Source: Candidatus Brachybacterium merdavium (GTDB lineage: Bacteria > Actinomycetota > Actinomycetes > Actinomycetales > Dermabacteraceae). From it: a DNA stretch of 64,000 nt. The stretch lies in assembly GCA_019118275.1 (NCBI GenBank), contig DWZH01000069.1, positions 1-64,000 of the forward strand, in the 5' to 3' direction. The notes beneath the pieces were generated by a model that worked only from the letters and a program-made list of their open reading frames with translations, did no database searches and was not told where the DNA came from. Both the position numbers and the translations under genes were made by a program. Shown here piece by piece: positions 8,067 to 16,772 of this stretch (position 1 is its first letter; every line of letters begins with the position of its first letter).

Positions 8067-9272
8067 ATGGTGGCCCGCCGAACGTTCCTCACGATGACCG
8101 CAGCGTTGCCGGTCGCAGGCGCTGTCGGTGCCGTAGCGTCCGATGCGCCAGAAGCCCCGCTTGACGACGACCCAGATCTTCCCGGCTATCTGCGGCACGG
8201 AGGGCGGAGGAGCCACGGCGCGCTCGGCGCGAACTTCAACCAGAACCTCGACTCCGTGGTGCTCGCGGAGCTCGACTTCGCACGGGCCTTCTGGGTGCGA
8301 GGTTTCCTTCCTATGACAGCCGTCACCGAGATCGACCCCGGCGAGCATTTCGCCGTGCAGACGATCTTGTCGCTCGCACGGCGCGGACACGGGACGGTGT
8401 TCAGCCTCAAGTTCCCCTATGCGAACCGGTCGTTCCCTGAGCCCGGAAGCGCTGAAATGGAGGCCGAGCTCTCCCGTGTGGACGCAGTGCTATCGCACGT
8501 CATCAACGAGGTCGACATCCTCACAATCGGCAATGAGCCCTTCATCGAGAGTCTCGCCGAGGAACGTGACGAGCGCTTGAACGATTTCTACGAGACCGTC
8601 GCCCAGCGCGTCATCGACTTTCGCCGTGAGCACGGTTCCAGCGAACAGAGGACCTCGCTGTACATGGGAGCTCTCAACCGCCTCGACCTCGCCGACCGCC
8701 ACACGCCCGCGGCCGAACGCTGGATGACATTCATCCGGGAGACTCCCGAGCTCGAGGGGGTCGACATTCATCCTCACGTCGAGCACCCTGACGCGGTACA
8801 ACCGTTCCTCGACTACATTCTGCCGAGAATGCGCGCTGACCAGACGTTCCTCGTCACCGAGTTCTCCCTGGTCTGGCACTGGAAGGCACACCTCCGCAAC
8901 GCCATCGATCCCGATTTCGCACTGAAGTACGAGCTGGATCCTGCCCTCGAGGTATGGGAGGTGATTCGTTCCGCCATCGACGACCCCTTCCCCTCGAGCA
9001 AGTGGGAAGACTTTCTCGCCAGCTGCCCATGGTTCGTCGAGCACTCCGACTTCCTGATCGACGAGCTCGCACGCTACCGGGAGACCGGGCAACTCGCGGT
9101 GGCGACCTATGGGTTCAGGCAGGACGATCTGATGTCTCAGGACTTCGATGCGGATAAGGACCCCTGGATCCTCAACAGCGTCTTCGCTCCGTACACCGTG
9201 CGATCCGAGGAGACACATCGAGCGGCAGCCGGGTACTGGCTGGAATCATTCCGCCGCCTTGCCCTGCGCTGA
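8067..9272 (+). CDS. Secreted TIM-barrel glycosidase-like protein, family not recognised
   Basis: Exported protein of 401 residues from ATG 8067; GGAG lies ten bases upstream. The N-terminus (VARRTFLTMTAALPVAGAVG) is a Tat-type signal peptide with a likely cut near residue 25. The fold resembles clan GH-A: GANFNQN near residue 54, Asn156-Glu157-Pro in ILTIGNEPF as a candidate acid/base, VDIHPHVEHP near 232 and Glu265 in LVTEFSLVWHWKAH as candidate nucleophile. I cannot place it in a named GH family. Placed just behind a perfect LacI operator and next to a sulfatase, importer and GH51, it probably cuts the polysaccharide outside the cell to give importable pieces. Confidence 0.75.
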   Translation: MVARRTFLTMTAALPVAGAVGAVASDAPEAPLDDDPDLPGYLRHGGRRSHGALGANFNQNLDSVVLAELDFARAFWVRGFLPMTAVTEIDPGEHFAVQTILSLARRGHGTVFSLKFPYANRSFPEPGSAEMEAELSRVDAVLSHVINEVDILTIGNEPFIESLAEERDERLNDFYETVAQRVIDFRREHGSSEQRTSLYMGALNRLDLADRHTPAAERWMTFIRETPELEGVDIHPHVEHPDAVQPFLDYILPRMRADQTFLVTEFSLVWHWKAHLRNAIDPDFALKYELDPALEVWEVIRSAIDDPFPSSKWEDFLASCPWFVEHSDFLIDELARYRETGQLAVATYGFRQDDLMSQDFDADKDPWILNSVFAPYTVRSEETHRAAAGYWLESFRRLALR

Positions 9273-9387
9273 CTGAGCTCGCTTCTTTTCGCCGGCTCAT
9301 CACTGGTCGATCGCCAGTCGCAGACTGAGAGATCCTTCAGTGTGCCACGGCCCCAAGGGCCATTCCTCGGCCCGGCAAGCCGGTGCC

Positions 9388-10001
9388 TCAGGGGCCGTCC
9401 CCGGGCAGGGACCTGCGGGACAACCGGACGGGGTCTGCGATCGACACGATGTCGACGAGCACGCCACCTGCGACGGTGCAGCACATCAGGCCCAGCGGCC
9501 GCCCGCTGGGGCCCCGCACGAGGCTCCCGACACGTCGTGCAGGACGAAGGCGACGCGCTCCTGGGGGCGCAGGGTCTCCAGCACGATGAGCATCGCCGGT
9601 ACTAGCGCGTCGGCCTCGAGCGCGGCGTGCTCCGGCCCGCCGGCCTCCTGCGTGACCACGAGTTCGTCGATCCAGGAGTCGAGCGCGGACTCCGCACGCG
9701 AGGATCGGCTGCGCAGCATGTCGATGCAGATGCGCCCGACCACTCGCGTGAGCCAGCCGCCGAGGTTGTCGATCCGCTCGTTGCGGTGACGGTCCAACCG
9801 CAGCCACGCCTCCTGCACGGCGTCCTCGGCCTCCGCGGTCGAGCCCAGGATGCGCGTGGCCACCGCCCGCAGGTGGCCACGACGGGCCTCGAACGCTGCG
9901 GACAAGTCGTGGTGGCCGGCCCCGGTGGTGTCGTCGTTCGTCCCGGAGGTGCCGTGGTCCCTCGAGGGGCCGCCGTCGTTCGTCGCGGAGGTGCCGTCCA
10001 T
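9388..10001 (-). pseudogene. ECF sigma factor (SigJ/ECF41-like), deleted and frameshifted
   Basis: Remnant of an extracytoplasmic-function sigma factor. Starting at ATG 10001 (AAGGT upstream) an intact region 2 is readable (HLRAVATRILGSTAEAEDAV, LGGWLTRVVGRICIDMLRSR) up to the first motif of region 4 (RPQERVAFVLHDV). The frame then runs out at 9486. In another frame, ending at 9388, the last residues read GRPLGLMCCTVAGGVLVDIV and SIADPVRLSR, which resembles the end of the SnoaL-like tail of ECF41 sigma factors. Most of region 4 and the tail domain are missing, an internal deletion of roughly 130 codons judged against the family. ECF41 genes commonly stand beside DoxX genes, and a DoxX gene starts 81 bases away on the other strand. 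Confidence 0.72.
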
Positions 10002-10081
10002 CGTCGTTACCTTCCTGTGCCGCGACCCGTCATCACCATGACGCGCCCGGACGGGCGAGGTCACATGGAAAGGACACGATC

Positions 10082-10471
10082 GTGAATACAGCATTGTGGA
10101 TCATCGCCGGCGTGCTGGCCATCACCTATGTGGGATGTGGTGCCGCCCAGATCCTGGTGCCGAAGGACAGGTATCGCGGCCTGCGTGGAAGCAGTCAGCA
10201 CTGGGCCGACGATTTCCAGCCAGGACACCTCACAGCCATCGGCACCCTCAAGATCATCGGCGCGATCGGGCTCGTGCTGCCCCCGCTGGCCGGTCTCTCT
10301 CCGGTCCTCTCGCCGCTGGCGGCGTGCGGGCTCATGCTGGTGATGGCCGGCGCGGCCACCACCAGGTTCCGGCGCTGCGAGTGGGCCTACATGGCGGTGG
10401 ACGTCGTCTTCCTCGCGGCCTTCGCCTTCCTGGCCTGGGGTCGCTTCGCGCTCGCGCCGTTCGCAGGCTGA
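10082..10471 (+). CDS. DoxX-family membrane protein
   Basis: Small integral membrane protein of 129 residues with four predicted helices (residues about 4-20, 52-70, 75-93 and 102-120). DoxX-like proteins are linked to redox and oxidative-stress functions, but the exact reaction here is unknown. The start is ATG or GTG at 10082 region with GGAAAGGA just upstream. It is divergent from the broken ECF41-like sigma gene, which is the normal partner and probable regulator of such genes; with that regulator dead its control may now be constitutive or lost. Confidence 0.85.
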   Translation: MNTALWIIAGVLAITYVGCGAAQILVPKDRYRGLRGSSQHWADDFQPGHLTAIGTLKIIGAIGLVLPPLAGLSPVLSPLAACGLMLVMAGAATTRFRRCEWAYMAVDVVFLAAFAFLAWGRFALAPFAG

Positions 10472-10778
10472 TCTCTCCCGGGGCCCTGGGCCCGTGCGAA
10501 GGCGGGGCCGGCCCGTCAGGATTCGGTGCCGGCGCTCCATCAGCTGAGCGGATCCTGCTGCCCGCATCTCGCGATGCCCTCTCGCAGAACGGAGCCGGGA
10601 CCCGGCGCTCGCCCGGCCGGAGCGATAGGATCCCGAACGGAGCGCGACGCCGGGCCCCCGCCGCTGGGCCCCGGTGCCGGCCGTGCGATCGACGTATGGT
10701 CCGGTCCCGCGTGTACGACGTCGTGCGCCGCTGCCGACCGGCCGGGTCTCCCGGCACGGGAAGGAGGAGGTCAGACCG

Positions 10779-11504
10779 ATGGAGCTGTTCCAGCATTTCT
10801 TCACGTCGTCGACCTCGGTGGAGTTCACCGCGCTGCTGGCGACCCTGGTGCTGTGCTCGCTCATCGGCCTCGAACGTCAGGTGCGCCAGAAAGCGGCCGG
10901 GCTCCGCACCAACGTCCTGGTCGGGATGGGCTCGTGCACCTTCACGCTGGTCTCGGGGTTCGGGTTCGCCACACTGCTGGGCAGCGAAGTCGTCCTGGAC
11001 CCGTCTCGGATCGCCGCCCAGGTGGTCTCCGGCATCGGCTTCCTGGGCGCCGGGGTGATCTTCAAGGGCAACGATGTGGTCCGGGGCCTGACCACGGCCG
11101 CCACGGTCTGGGTGTCGGCCGCCGTCGGGATGGCCGCTGGCGCGGGCATGCTCGCTCTCGCGGTGACGCTGACCCTGTTCCACCTGCTCACGTTGTTCGT
11201 CCTCAGCCCGCTGGTGCGACGGATCCCGACCCCCGACCGGTATCGCTTCGTCGAGGTCGCCTACGAGGACGGCGCCGGAGTGCTGCGCGCTGTGCTCGGC
11301 GCGGCCACATCCATGGGTTTCTCCTCCTCGATCGAGCGCACGCGCCGCATCGACGAGGACGGCCGGGCACTGGTGATCGTCTCCACCCGCTTCCATGGAC
11401 GCCCGCCGCTCAGCGAGCTCGTGCCGCGCCTGATGGATGTCCCGGGAGTCCGGTGGGTCTCGGTGCGCAGCGACGAGGACAGCGACGAGGACCACGGGGC
11501 CTGA
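10779..11504 (+). CDS. MgtC/SapB-family membrane protein (copy 1)
   Basis: Membrane protein of 241 residues. Start ATG 10779 follows AAGGAGGAGG. Helices cover about residues 12-170, with the family signatures CSLIGLERQVRQKAAGLRT, GSCTFTLVSGFG and GIGFLGAGVIFKGN. A soluble C-terminal domain (about 165-235) looks ACT-like. MgtC/SapB proteins are tied to magnesium limitation and ATP-synthase or membrane-potential effects in other bacteria; function here is inferred only. A close paralogue lies at 46781-47509 on the other strand. The 307 bases upstream are GC-rich and show no magnesium riboswitch or other clear element. Confidence 0.9.
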   Translation: MELFQHFFTSSTSVEFTALLATLVLCSLIGLERQVRQKAAGLRTNVLVGMGSCTFTLVSGFGFATLLGSEVVLDPSRIAAQVVSGIGFLGAGVIFKGNDVVRGLTTAATVWVSAAVGMAAGAGMLALAVTLTLFHLLTLFVLSPLVRRIPTPDRYRFVEVAYEDGAGVLRAVLGAATSMGFSSSIERTRRIDEDGRALVIVSTRFHGRPPLSELVPRLMDVPGVRWVSVRSDEDSDEDHGA

Positions 11505-11704
11505 CGGCCGCTGCCGAGCCCTGCGCTCGCGCCGACACGGGCTATGGGCCGCGAGGTCGCTGCTGACCGCATCGCTCCGGACGGCTGACCGCTGGCTCCG
11601 CACCCCTCCGCGGACCCGGCACCCCACCAAGTACCTAAGGGGCGCCTTTGCACGTACCGTCCCCTCATGAGGACCATCCACCGTCACACGAGGGAGAACC
11701 CGCT

Positions 11705-12220
11705 ATGACCACGATCGACTTCGAGGGCCACACCCCCCAGGTGCCCGAGACCGCCTGGGCGGCGCCGAACGCCACCCTGATCGGCAAGGTGACGCTGAGC
11801 GAGCGCTCCAGCGTGTTCTACACCAGCGTGCTGCGCGGAGACATGGAGGCCATCACCATCGGCGAGCGCTCCAACCTCCAGGACGGCTGCGTCGCCCATA
11901 CCGACCCCGGTTTCCCCGTGACCGTCGGGGCCGGCGTCTCCGTCGGGCACAGAGCCGTGCTGCACGGCTGCACCATCGAGGACGACGCCCTGATCGGGAT
12001 GGGCGCCGTGGTGCTCAACGGCGCCCGAGTGGGCGCCGGCAGCCTGATCGCGGCCGGCGCCGTGGTCACCGAGGGCATGCAGATCCCGCCCGGCTCGCTG
12101 GTCGCCGGCGTCCCCGCCAAGGTCCGCCGCGAGCTGGCCGAGGAGGACATCGAGGGACTGCGCGAGAATGCCCGCACCTACGTCGAGCTGGCGGCGAAGC
12201 ATCGCGAGGCGACCGCCTGA
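11705..12220 (+). CDS. Gamma-carbonic-anhydrase-like hexapeptide-repeat protein
   Basis: Left-handed beta-helix protein of 171 residues, of the YrdA/PaaY group. The start at 11705 follows GAGGGAGAA. Hexapeptide repeats run from about residue 20 to 145 and the three zinc-binding His of the gamma-CA fold are plausible in CVAHTDPGFPVTVGAGVSVG followed by HRAVLHGC. A helical tail ends the protein. The family includes active zinc carbonic anhydrases and thioesterase-like or inactive members, so activity cannot be assigned. It stands alone; a GC-rich hairpin follows its stop directly. Confidence 0.88.
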   Translation: MTTIDFEGHTPQVPETAWAAPNATLIGKVTLSERSSVFYTSVLRGDMEAITIGERSNLQDGCVAHTDPGFPVTVGAGVSVGHRAVLHGCTIEDDALIGMGAVVLNGARVGAGSLIAAGAVVTEGMQIPPGSLVAGVPAKVRRELAEEDIEGLRENARTYVELAAKHREATA

Positions 12221-12238
12221 CCCGTCGGCCCCGACGGG
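12221..12238 (+). terminator. Possible hairpin terminator after the hexapeptide gene
   Basis: CCCGTCG, a four-base loop and CGACGGG start at the first base after the stop codon. There is no T tract, and the surrounding bases repeat the CCCGTCGG theme, so this is only a candidate. Confidence 0.3.
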
Positions 12239-12348
12239 GCAATCGACACCCTCGGCCCCGTCGGGCCCATCGACGCCCTCGGCCCGGGTGATGCCCTGGC
12301 AGCAGGGCGGGCCATCACGCCGGGCCGGGCCGTACGTATCCTGCGCGG

Positions 12349-13554
12349 ATGATCCGCCATCATCCACAGTCCCCGGTCGGCCCGGCGATGGCCGCGATGC
12401 TGATGCTGCTGACCGTGTTCGGGCCGCTGTCGATGGATCTGTACCTGCCCGTGCTGCCGGAGCTGGCCCGCGACCTCGAGGCACCCGCCTCGGCCGCGCA
12501 GCTGACCGTCACCGCCTGCCTGATCGGGCTCGCCAGCGGCCAGCTCGTCGCCGGGCCCCTGTCGGATCGCTTCGGCAGGCGCCGGCCGCTGATCGTCGGC
12601 ATCCTCGCCTACATCGCCGCCTCCGTGCTGTGCGCGTTCAGTCCCGGTATGACCACGCTGGTCCTCGCCCGCTTCGCGCAGGGATTGGCCGGCGCCACCG
12701 GCATCGTGATCGCTCAGGCCTCCGGCCGTGACGTCTACGAGGGCGGCGCCCTGATCGCCTTCTACGCCCGCCTGACCGGGCTGGGCGGCTTCGCCGCGAT
12801 CGTCGGCCCCCTGCTGGGCGGCCAGCTGGCGCGGATCATGGACTGGCGCGGGGTGTTCCTGGTGCTCGCCGGGATCGGTGTGCTGCTGCTGATGGCGACC
12901 CTGGTGATCTTCACCGAGACCCATGCTCCGCACCGCCGGACCGGGGTGGGGGCGGGCACGACCCTGCACAATTTCGTCCACCTACTCGGTGACCGCCCCT
13001 TCCTGTGCCTGGTGCTGGTGATGGGGCTGGTCCATGCCGCACTGTTCTCCTACGTGGCCGGGGCGACGTTCATCCTGCAAGAGACCTACGGCCTGTCCCC
13101 GCAGGGGTACTCCTACGCCTTCGGGGTCAACTCTTTGGGCGTGATCGTGTTCAGCCAGCTCGGCGGCCGGGCCGCCCGGCGCTGGGGAGAGCGCCCGGTG
13201 ATCGGGTTCGGCATCACCGTCCTGGCCGTGAGCGGTCTGGGACTGCTGGCTGCGGGCCTGCTGGAACTGCCCGTGGCAGCAGTGCTGATCTTCCTGTTCG
13301 CCCTGGTCGCAGCGGTCTCCGCGACGGCGCCGCCCCTGACTGCGCTGGCACTCGGCGCGCACCCGGAGATGGCCGGGACCGCTTCCTCCCTGCTGGGCAT
13401 GGCCCGCTATGGCTTCGGGGGGGTCGCGGCCCCGCTGGTCGGGCTCGGAGGAGCCGGTGCGGTGATCCCCCTCGGCGTGCTCACGGTGACCGTCGCCGCC
13501 CTCGCCGCCCTGGCCGCGGCCGCCGGGCACTCACGCGCCCAGCCCAGCACCTGA
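12349..13554 (+). CDS. Bcr/CflA-family MFS drug-resistance transporter
   Basis: Twelve-helix efflux protein of 401 residues, exporting small toxic compounds by proton antiport. Signatures include FGPLSMDLYLPVLPEL in helix 1 (about residue 24), the loop 2-3 motif GPLSDRFGRRRPLIVG (about 67) and a loop region around residue 190 (HAPHRR). The length matches the family. No regulator adjoins it on the same strand. Substrate is unknown; Bcr-type members handle bicyclomycin, chloramphenicol and similar compounds. Confidence 0.92.
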   Translation: MIRHHPQSPVGPAMAAMLMLLTVFGPLSMDLYLPVLPELARDLEAPASAAQLTVTACLIGLASGQLVAGPLSDRFGRRRPLIVGILAYIAASVLCAFSPGMTTLVLARFAQGLAGATGIVIAQASGRDVYEGGALIAFYARLTGLGGFAAIVGPLLGGQLARIMDWRGVFLVLAGIGVLLLMATLVIFTETHAPHRRTGVGAGTTLHNFVHLLGDRPFLCLVLVMGLVHAALFSYVAGATFILQETYGLSPQGYSYAFGVNSLGVIVFSQLGGRAARRWGERPVIGFGITVLAVSGLGLLAAGLLELPVAAVLIFLFALVAAVSATAPPLTALALGAHPEMAGTASSLLGMARYGFGGVAAPLVGLGGAGAVIPLGVLTVTVAALAALAAAAGHSRAQPST

Positions 13555-13732
13555 CGCCAGAGCCCACCACGGCCGCGCACGCCCCATCTGCCACCGCGGC
13601 CGGGCACGGGGCTGAGTACACGATCGTCGATCCCCGTGCCGCCGATCTCGACGTGGGATCAGTCCGTACTCGACCCCCACTCGTCAGGTACGCCTCGATG
13701 GCGACGGATGGTGTCATCGCAGCTCATCGGCA

Positions 13733-13776
13733 TTGATGAATTTATCGTCGCGTGCTGGCGTTGATAGATTTATCAG
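13733..13776. promoter_or_regulatory. Paired AT-rich operator-like repeats before adenosine deaminase
   Basis: TTGATGAATTTATC (13733-13746) and TTGATAGATTTATC (13761-13774) match at 12 of 14 bases and start 28 bases apart. The second is part of the inverted repeat TGATA-GATT-TATCA. They stand out in a GC-rich genome and end about 57 bases before the adenosine deaminase ATG, as expected for a tandem operator. The regulator is not known. Confidence 0.5.
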
Positions 13777-13832
13777 CAGCAGGCAGTGCTGACGGGCTCA
13801 TCCGGCATGGTGAGCGGACGTATCCTGCCTCG

Positions 13833-14891
13833 ATGACCGTCTCCGCCGACCTGATCCGCGAGCTGCCGAAGGTGGCGCTGCACGACCACCTCGACGGCGG
13901 GCTGCGGCCCGCGACCGTGCTCGACCTGTGTCGTGAGCACGGCATCATCCCACCCGCCGGGTCGGCCGGCGCGGTCGCCGACTGGTTCCACGCCGCCGCC
14001 GACTCCGGTTCCCTGCCCGCGTATCTGTCGACTTTCGAGCGCACCGTAGCGATCATGCAAACCGCGCCCGACCTGCGGCGCATCGCCCGCGAGTTCGTCG
14101 AGGACATGGTCGCCGACGGCGTCGTCTACGCCGAGACCCGCTGGGCGCCCCATCAGCACACCGAGGGCGGGCTGTCCCTGGAGGAGGCGGTCCAGGCCGT
14201 CCAGGACGGGCTCGACGAGGGCGTGGCCGCGGCCCGGGCGACCGGCCGGCACATCGTGGTCGGCCAGCTGCTGGCCTACCTGCGCCATCTCGACCCCAGC
14301 GATGACCTGGTGGAGATCGCACGCACCCGCCGCGAGACCGGCGTGGTCGGCATCGACCTGGCCGGCCCCGAAGCAGGTTTCCCCGCCTCGCGGTTCCGCG
14401 CCCAGTTCGAGCTGGCCCGCCGCGCCGGGGTGCGTGTGACCATCCATGCCGGCGAAGCCGACGGCCCCTCCTCGATCGCAGACGCGCTGGACTGCGGGGC
14501 CGAACGCATCGGCCACGGCGTGCGCCTGGTCGAGGACATCGACGGCAAGACCTTCGGGCCGGTGGCCGAGCGGGTGCACCGCGAGCGGATCTGTCTGGAG
14601 GTGTGCCCCAGCTCGAACCTGCAGACCGGCACCGCGGCCGACATCCCGACTCACCCCGTCGGCCGCCTGCACGACCTCGGCTTCGCCCTCGCCGTCAGCT
14701 CGGACAACCGGCTGATGAGCCGCACCCGCACCTCCCGCGAGCTGGTCCTCACGGCCGAGGCCCACGGCTGGGGACTGCAAGCGCTCGAGACGATCGCGTT
14801 GACCGGTCTCGAGGCCGGCTTCGCCCCACAGGAGACACGGCGGGTGCTGCGCGAGGAGGTCGTGCTGCCCGCATTCAGGGCGGCTCGATAG
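13833..14891 (+). CDS. add: Adenosine deaminase
   Basis: Zinc hydrolase of 352 residues that converts adenosine (or deoxyadenosine) to inosine in purine salvage. Start ATG 13833 (MTVSADLIREL). Metal and catalytic motifs are in place: HDHLDGG near residue 17, the His-Ala-Gly-Glu stretch (VTIHAGEADG) near residue 205, ERIGHGVRL near 228 and SSDNRLMS with the Asp ligand near 290. The length fits the family. It is monocistronic, preceded by the AT-rich paired repeats. A 6-aminodeoxyfutalosine or other adenosine-like substrate is possible, but the motifs suit adenosine. Confidence 0.93.
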   Translation: MTVSADLIRELPKVALHDHLDGGLRPATVLDLCREHGIIPPAGSAGAVADWFHAAADSGSLPAYLSTFERTVAIMQTAPDLRRIAREFVEDMVADGVVYAETRWAPHQHTEGGLSLEEAVQAVQDGLDEGVAAARATGRHIVVGQLLAYLRHLDPSDDLVEIARTRRETGVVGIDLAGPEAGFPASRFRAQFELARRAGVRVTIHAGEADGPSSIADALDCGAERIGHGVRLVEDIDGKTFGPVAERVHRERICLEVCPSSNLQTGTAADIPTHPVGRLHDLGFALAVSSDNRLMSRTRTSRELVLTAEAHGWGLQALETIALTGLEAGFAPQETRRVLREEVVLPAFRAAR

Positions 14892-14958
14892 CCCTCTCGC
14901 GTCGCCGCCTCCCAGTGGACCCGCGCGTCGGGGCTCTCATCGAACCGAAGGGTTCCCG

Positions 14959-15597
14959 TCAGACCGAGCGCTCTCCACACCCGCCGAGGCCGCGTCGTTC
15001 GAACTCCTGGGCCAGCACTGCCAGCGCATCGTCGCTGTCCAACGCACCGACCATGACGCGCTGGGCCAGGCCGTCCCCCAATGCCAGCAGGGCCAGGGCC
15101 TCGCGTTCGGTGCGGGAGCCCGCCCCGTCGGCCCCGACCTCGGACCCGTCGGCCCCGCCGCCCCTCTCCGCCCGGGCGGCGTGCAGCAGAGCGGTCGCCT
15201 CCGTGCAGGCGGTGTCGACGGCACCGGTGATGATCTCCCGCAGCGCCGGCTCCGAGACAGATTTCGCGAGGTAGGCGTACCAGACCGCCACCCCGATGCG
15301 CCGCGGCGGCGTGCTGGGAATGGGCGAGGTCACCAGGTGCCACAGCGTCAGGCACGGCCCCGCGCCGTCAGGGACCTCGGCGTACTGGTCCTCGGCGGCG
15401 CCGACGATCTGGGCGCAGCCCTCCCGGATCAGCTCCTCCTTCGAGGTGAAATAGTGCTGGATGCGGCCGATGGAGACCCCCGCCGCTTCGGCCACGGCCC
15501 GGAAGCTGACGCTGTCCAGGCCTTTCTCATGGATGACCGCCCACAGTGCATAGACGATCTCGGTGCGGCGCGCGGCATGGTCGACGATCCGGGGCAT
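14959..15597 (-). CDS. TetR-family regulator (BetI-like effector domain)
   Basis: Regulator of 212 residues. HTH at residues 10-55 (TEIVYALWAVIHEKG, AVAEAAGVSIGRIQHYFTSK), followed by an all-helical ligand domain of the TetR_C_6/BetI kind. Start ATG 15597; the frame stays open upstream but enters the divergent hydrolase region. The inverted repeat CAGTACG...CGTACTG at 15611-15653 in the 44-base gap is a candidate operator, so it probably controls itself and the divergent alpha/beta-hydrolase. A short stretch near residue 152 (RGGGADGSEVGADGAGS) is low in complexity. Confidence 0.88.
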   Translation of the reverse strand: MPRIVDHAARRTEIVYALWAVIHEKGLDSVSFRAVAEAAGVSIGRIQHYFTSKEELIREGCAQIVGAAEDQYAEVPDGAGPCLTLWHLVTSPIPSTPPRRIGVAVWYAYLAKSVSEPALREIITGAVDTACTEATALLHAARAERGGGADGSEVGADGAGSRTEREALALLALGDGLAQRVMVGALDSDDALAVLAQEFERRGLGGCGERSV

Positions 15598-15610
15598 GCC
15601 CAGGACTTTA

Positions 15611-15653
15611 CAGTACGAACAACTTGCCTCAGCATTACGATATGAACGTACTG
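15611..15653. promoter_or_regulatory. Inverted repeat in the TetR/hydrolase divergent region
   Basis: CAGTACG (15611-15617) and CGTACTG (15647-15653) are exact inverted copies separated by 29 bases, between the TetR start and the first codons of the divergent hydrolase. The right arm falls inside the hydrolase gene if it starts at 15642. Candidate TetR operator. Confidence 0.4.
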
Positions 15654-16760
15654 GACAAGGGATCGGGGCCCGGCACCCCGCCAGAGCCCGATGCCGCATC
15701 GGGACCTGGCACCCCATCAGAGCCCGACGCCCCTGCGGATGCCCCGGATGCGTCGCGCCGGGAGCGCCGCCGGGCTCGTACGCGGCGGCGGCTTGGGCGC
15801 GGCGGGATCGCGGTGGTGATCGTGCTGGCGCTGATCGGTGCCTGGAGCAGCTGGGGCTGGCTGACCGCCACCCCCGAAGCCGGCCATTTCCGCAGCACGG
15901 AGGGCCGCGACGCCTACCTGCACGCCTACGAGGAGTCCTTCGAGGCGCTCCCGGAGCCGTCCTCGACCCACGATCTGCGCACCAGTTACGGGATCGCGCG
16001 AGTGTACGAGTGGTCGAGCCCGCAGACGGCAGAGGCCGAACCGGTGGTGCTGGTGCCCGGCCGTGCCTCCGGGGCGCCGATGTGGGCCGAGAACCTGCCG
16101 GCACTGGCCGCCGAGCATCCCGTGTTCGCCTTCGACATCATCGGCGACGCCGGGATGTCCGTGCAGTCGGTGCGGTTCTCCGACTTCGACGGGCAGGCCG
16201 AATACATCGATGACCTGATGGCCCAGATCGCCCCGGACGGTGCCCACCTCGTCGGCCATTCCTTCGGGGGCCGGCTCTCGGCCTCCTTCGCCCTCGCCCA
16301 CCCCGAGGACGTGCTGTCGCTGACCTTGCTGGAGCCGGCCCTGACCTTCGCGAGCCCGCCACTGGGCATGCTGGCCTGGACCGGGGTCACCTTCATCCCG
16401 GGGCTGCCGGAGCCGGTCAAGCACCGGGCCCTGAGCGAGATCGGCGGGGAGCCCTACGACCCCGAGGACCCGATGGCGCAGATGATCGAGGCCGGCACCG
16501 AGCACTACAAAGCCGCGCTCCCCCAGCCCGATGTGCTCACAAAGCAGCAGATCACCGCTCTGGAGGTCCCCACGTATGTCGCGATCGGTGAGCACAGCTC
16601 CCTGGCCGGGGGTCAGCGCGCCGTCGAAGGGGCCTCGGCCCTGCCCGACGCCACGGTCGAGGTGTGGCCTGACACCACGCATTCGCTGCCGATGCAGGCC
16701 GGCGAACCGCTGAACCGCACCGTGCTCGAGCACCTCGACACCCACTCCGGCGGGCAGTAG
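15642..16760 (+). CDS. Membrane-anchored alpha/beta-hydrolase
   Basis: Protein of 372 residues. It begins with a repeat-rich cytoplasmic tail (GPGTPPEPDAASGPGTPSEP), an Arg-rich stretch (RRERRRARTRRR) and one membrane helix (IAVVIVLALIGAWSSWGWL, about residues 53-71), then an extracellular alpha/beta-hydrolase. The nucleophile elbow is GHSFGGR (about residue 205) and the catalytic His is probably in DTTHSLPM near the end. VVLVPGRASGAPMWAEN is the oxyanion-hole strand. Start ATG 15642 lacks a clear ribosome site and could be leaderless. Divergent from the TetR gene and probably regulated by it. Substrate (ester, lactone or peptide) is unknown. Confidence 0.85.
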   Translation: MNVLDKGSGPGTPPEPDAASGPGTPSEPDAPADAPDASRRERRRARTRRRLGRGGIAVVIVLALIGAWSSWGWLTATPEAGHFRSTEGRDAYLHAYEESFEALPEPSSTHDLRTSYGIARVYEWSSPQTAEAEPVVLVPGRASGAPMWAENLPALAAEHPVFAFDIIGDAGMSVQSVRFSDFDGQAEYIDDLMAQIAPDGAHLVGHSFGGRLSASFALAHPEDVLSLTLLEPALTFASPPLGMLAWTGVTFIPGLPEPVKHRALSEIGGEPYDPEDPMAQMIEAGTEHYKAALPQPDVLTKQQITALEVPTYVAIGEHSSLAGGQRAVEGASALPDATVEVWPDTTHSLPMQAGEPLNRTVLEHLDTHSGGQ

Positions 16761-16772
16761 GCCGACCGGAGA

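Noticed and set aside
10472-10778. Magnesium riboswitch before the MgtC/SapB gene
   Set aside because: No M-box-like conserved blocks were seen in the GC-rich leader.
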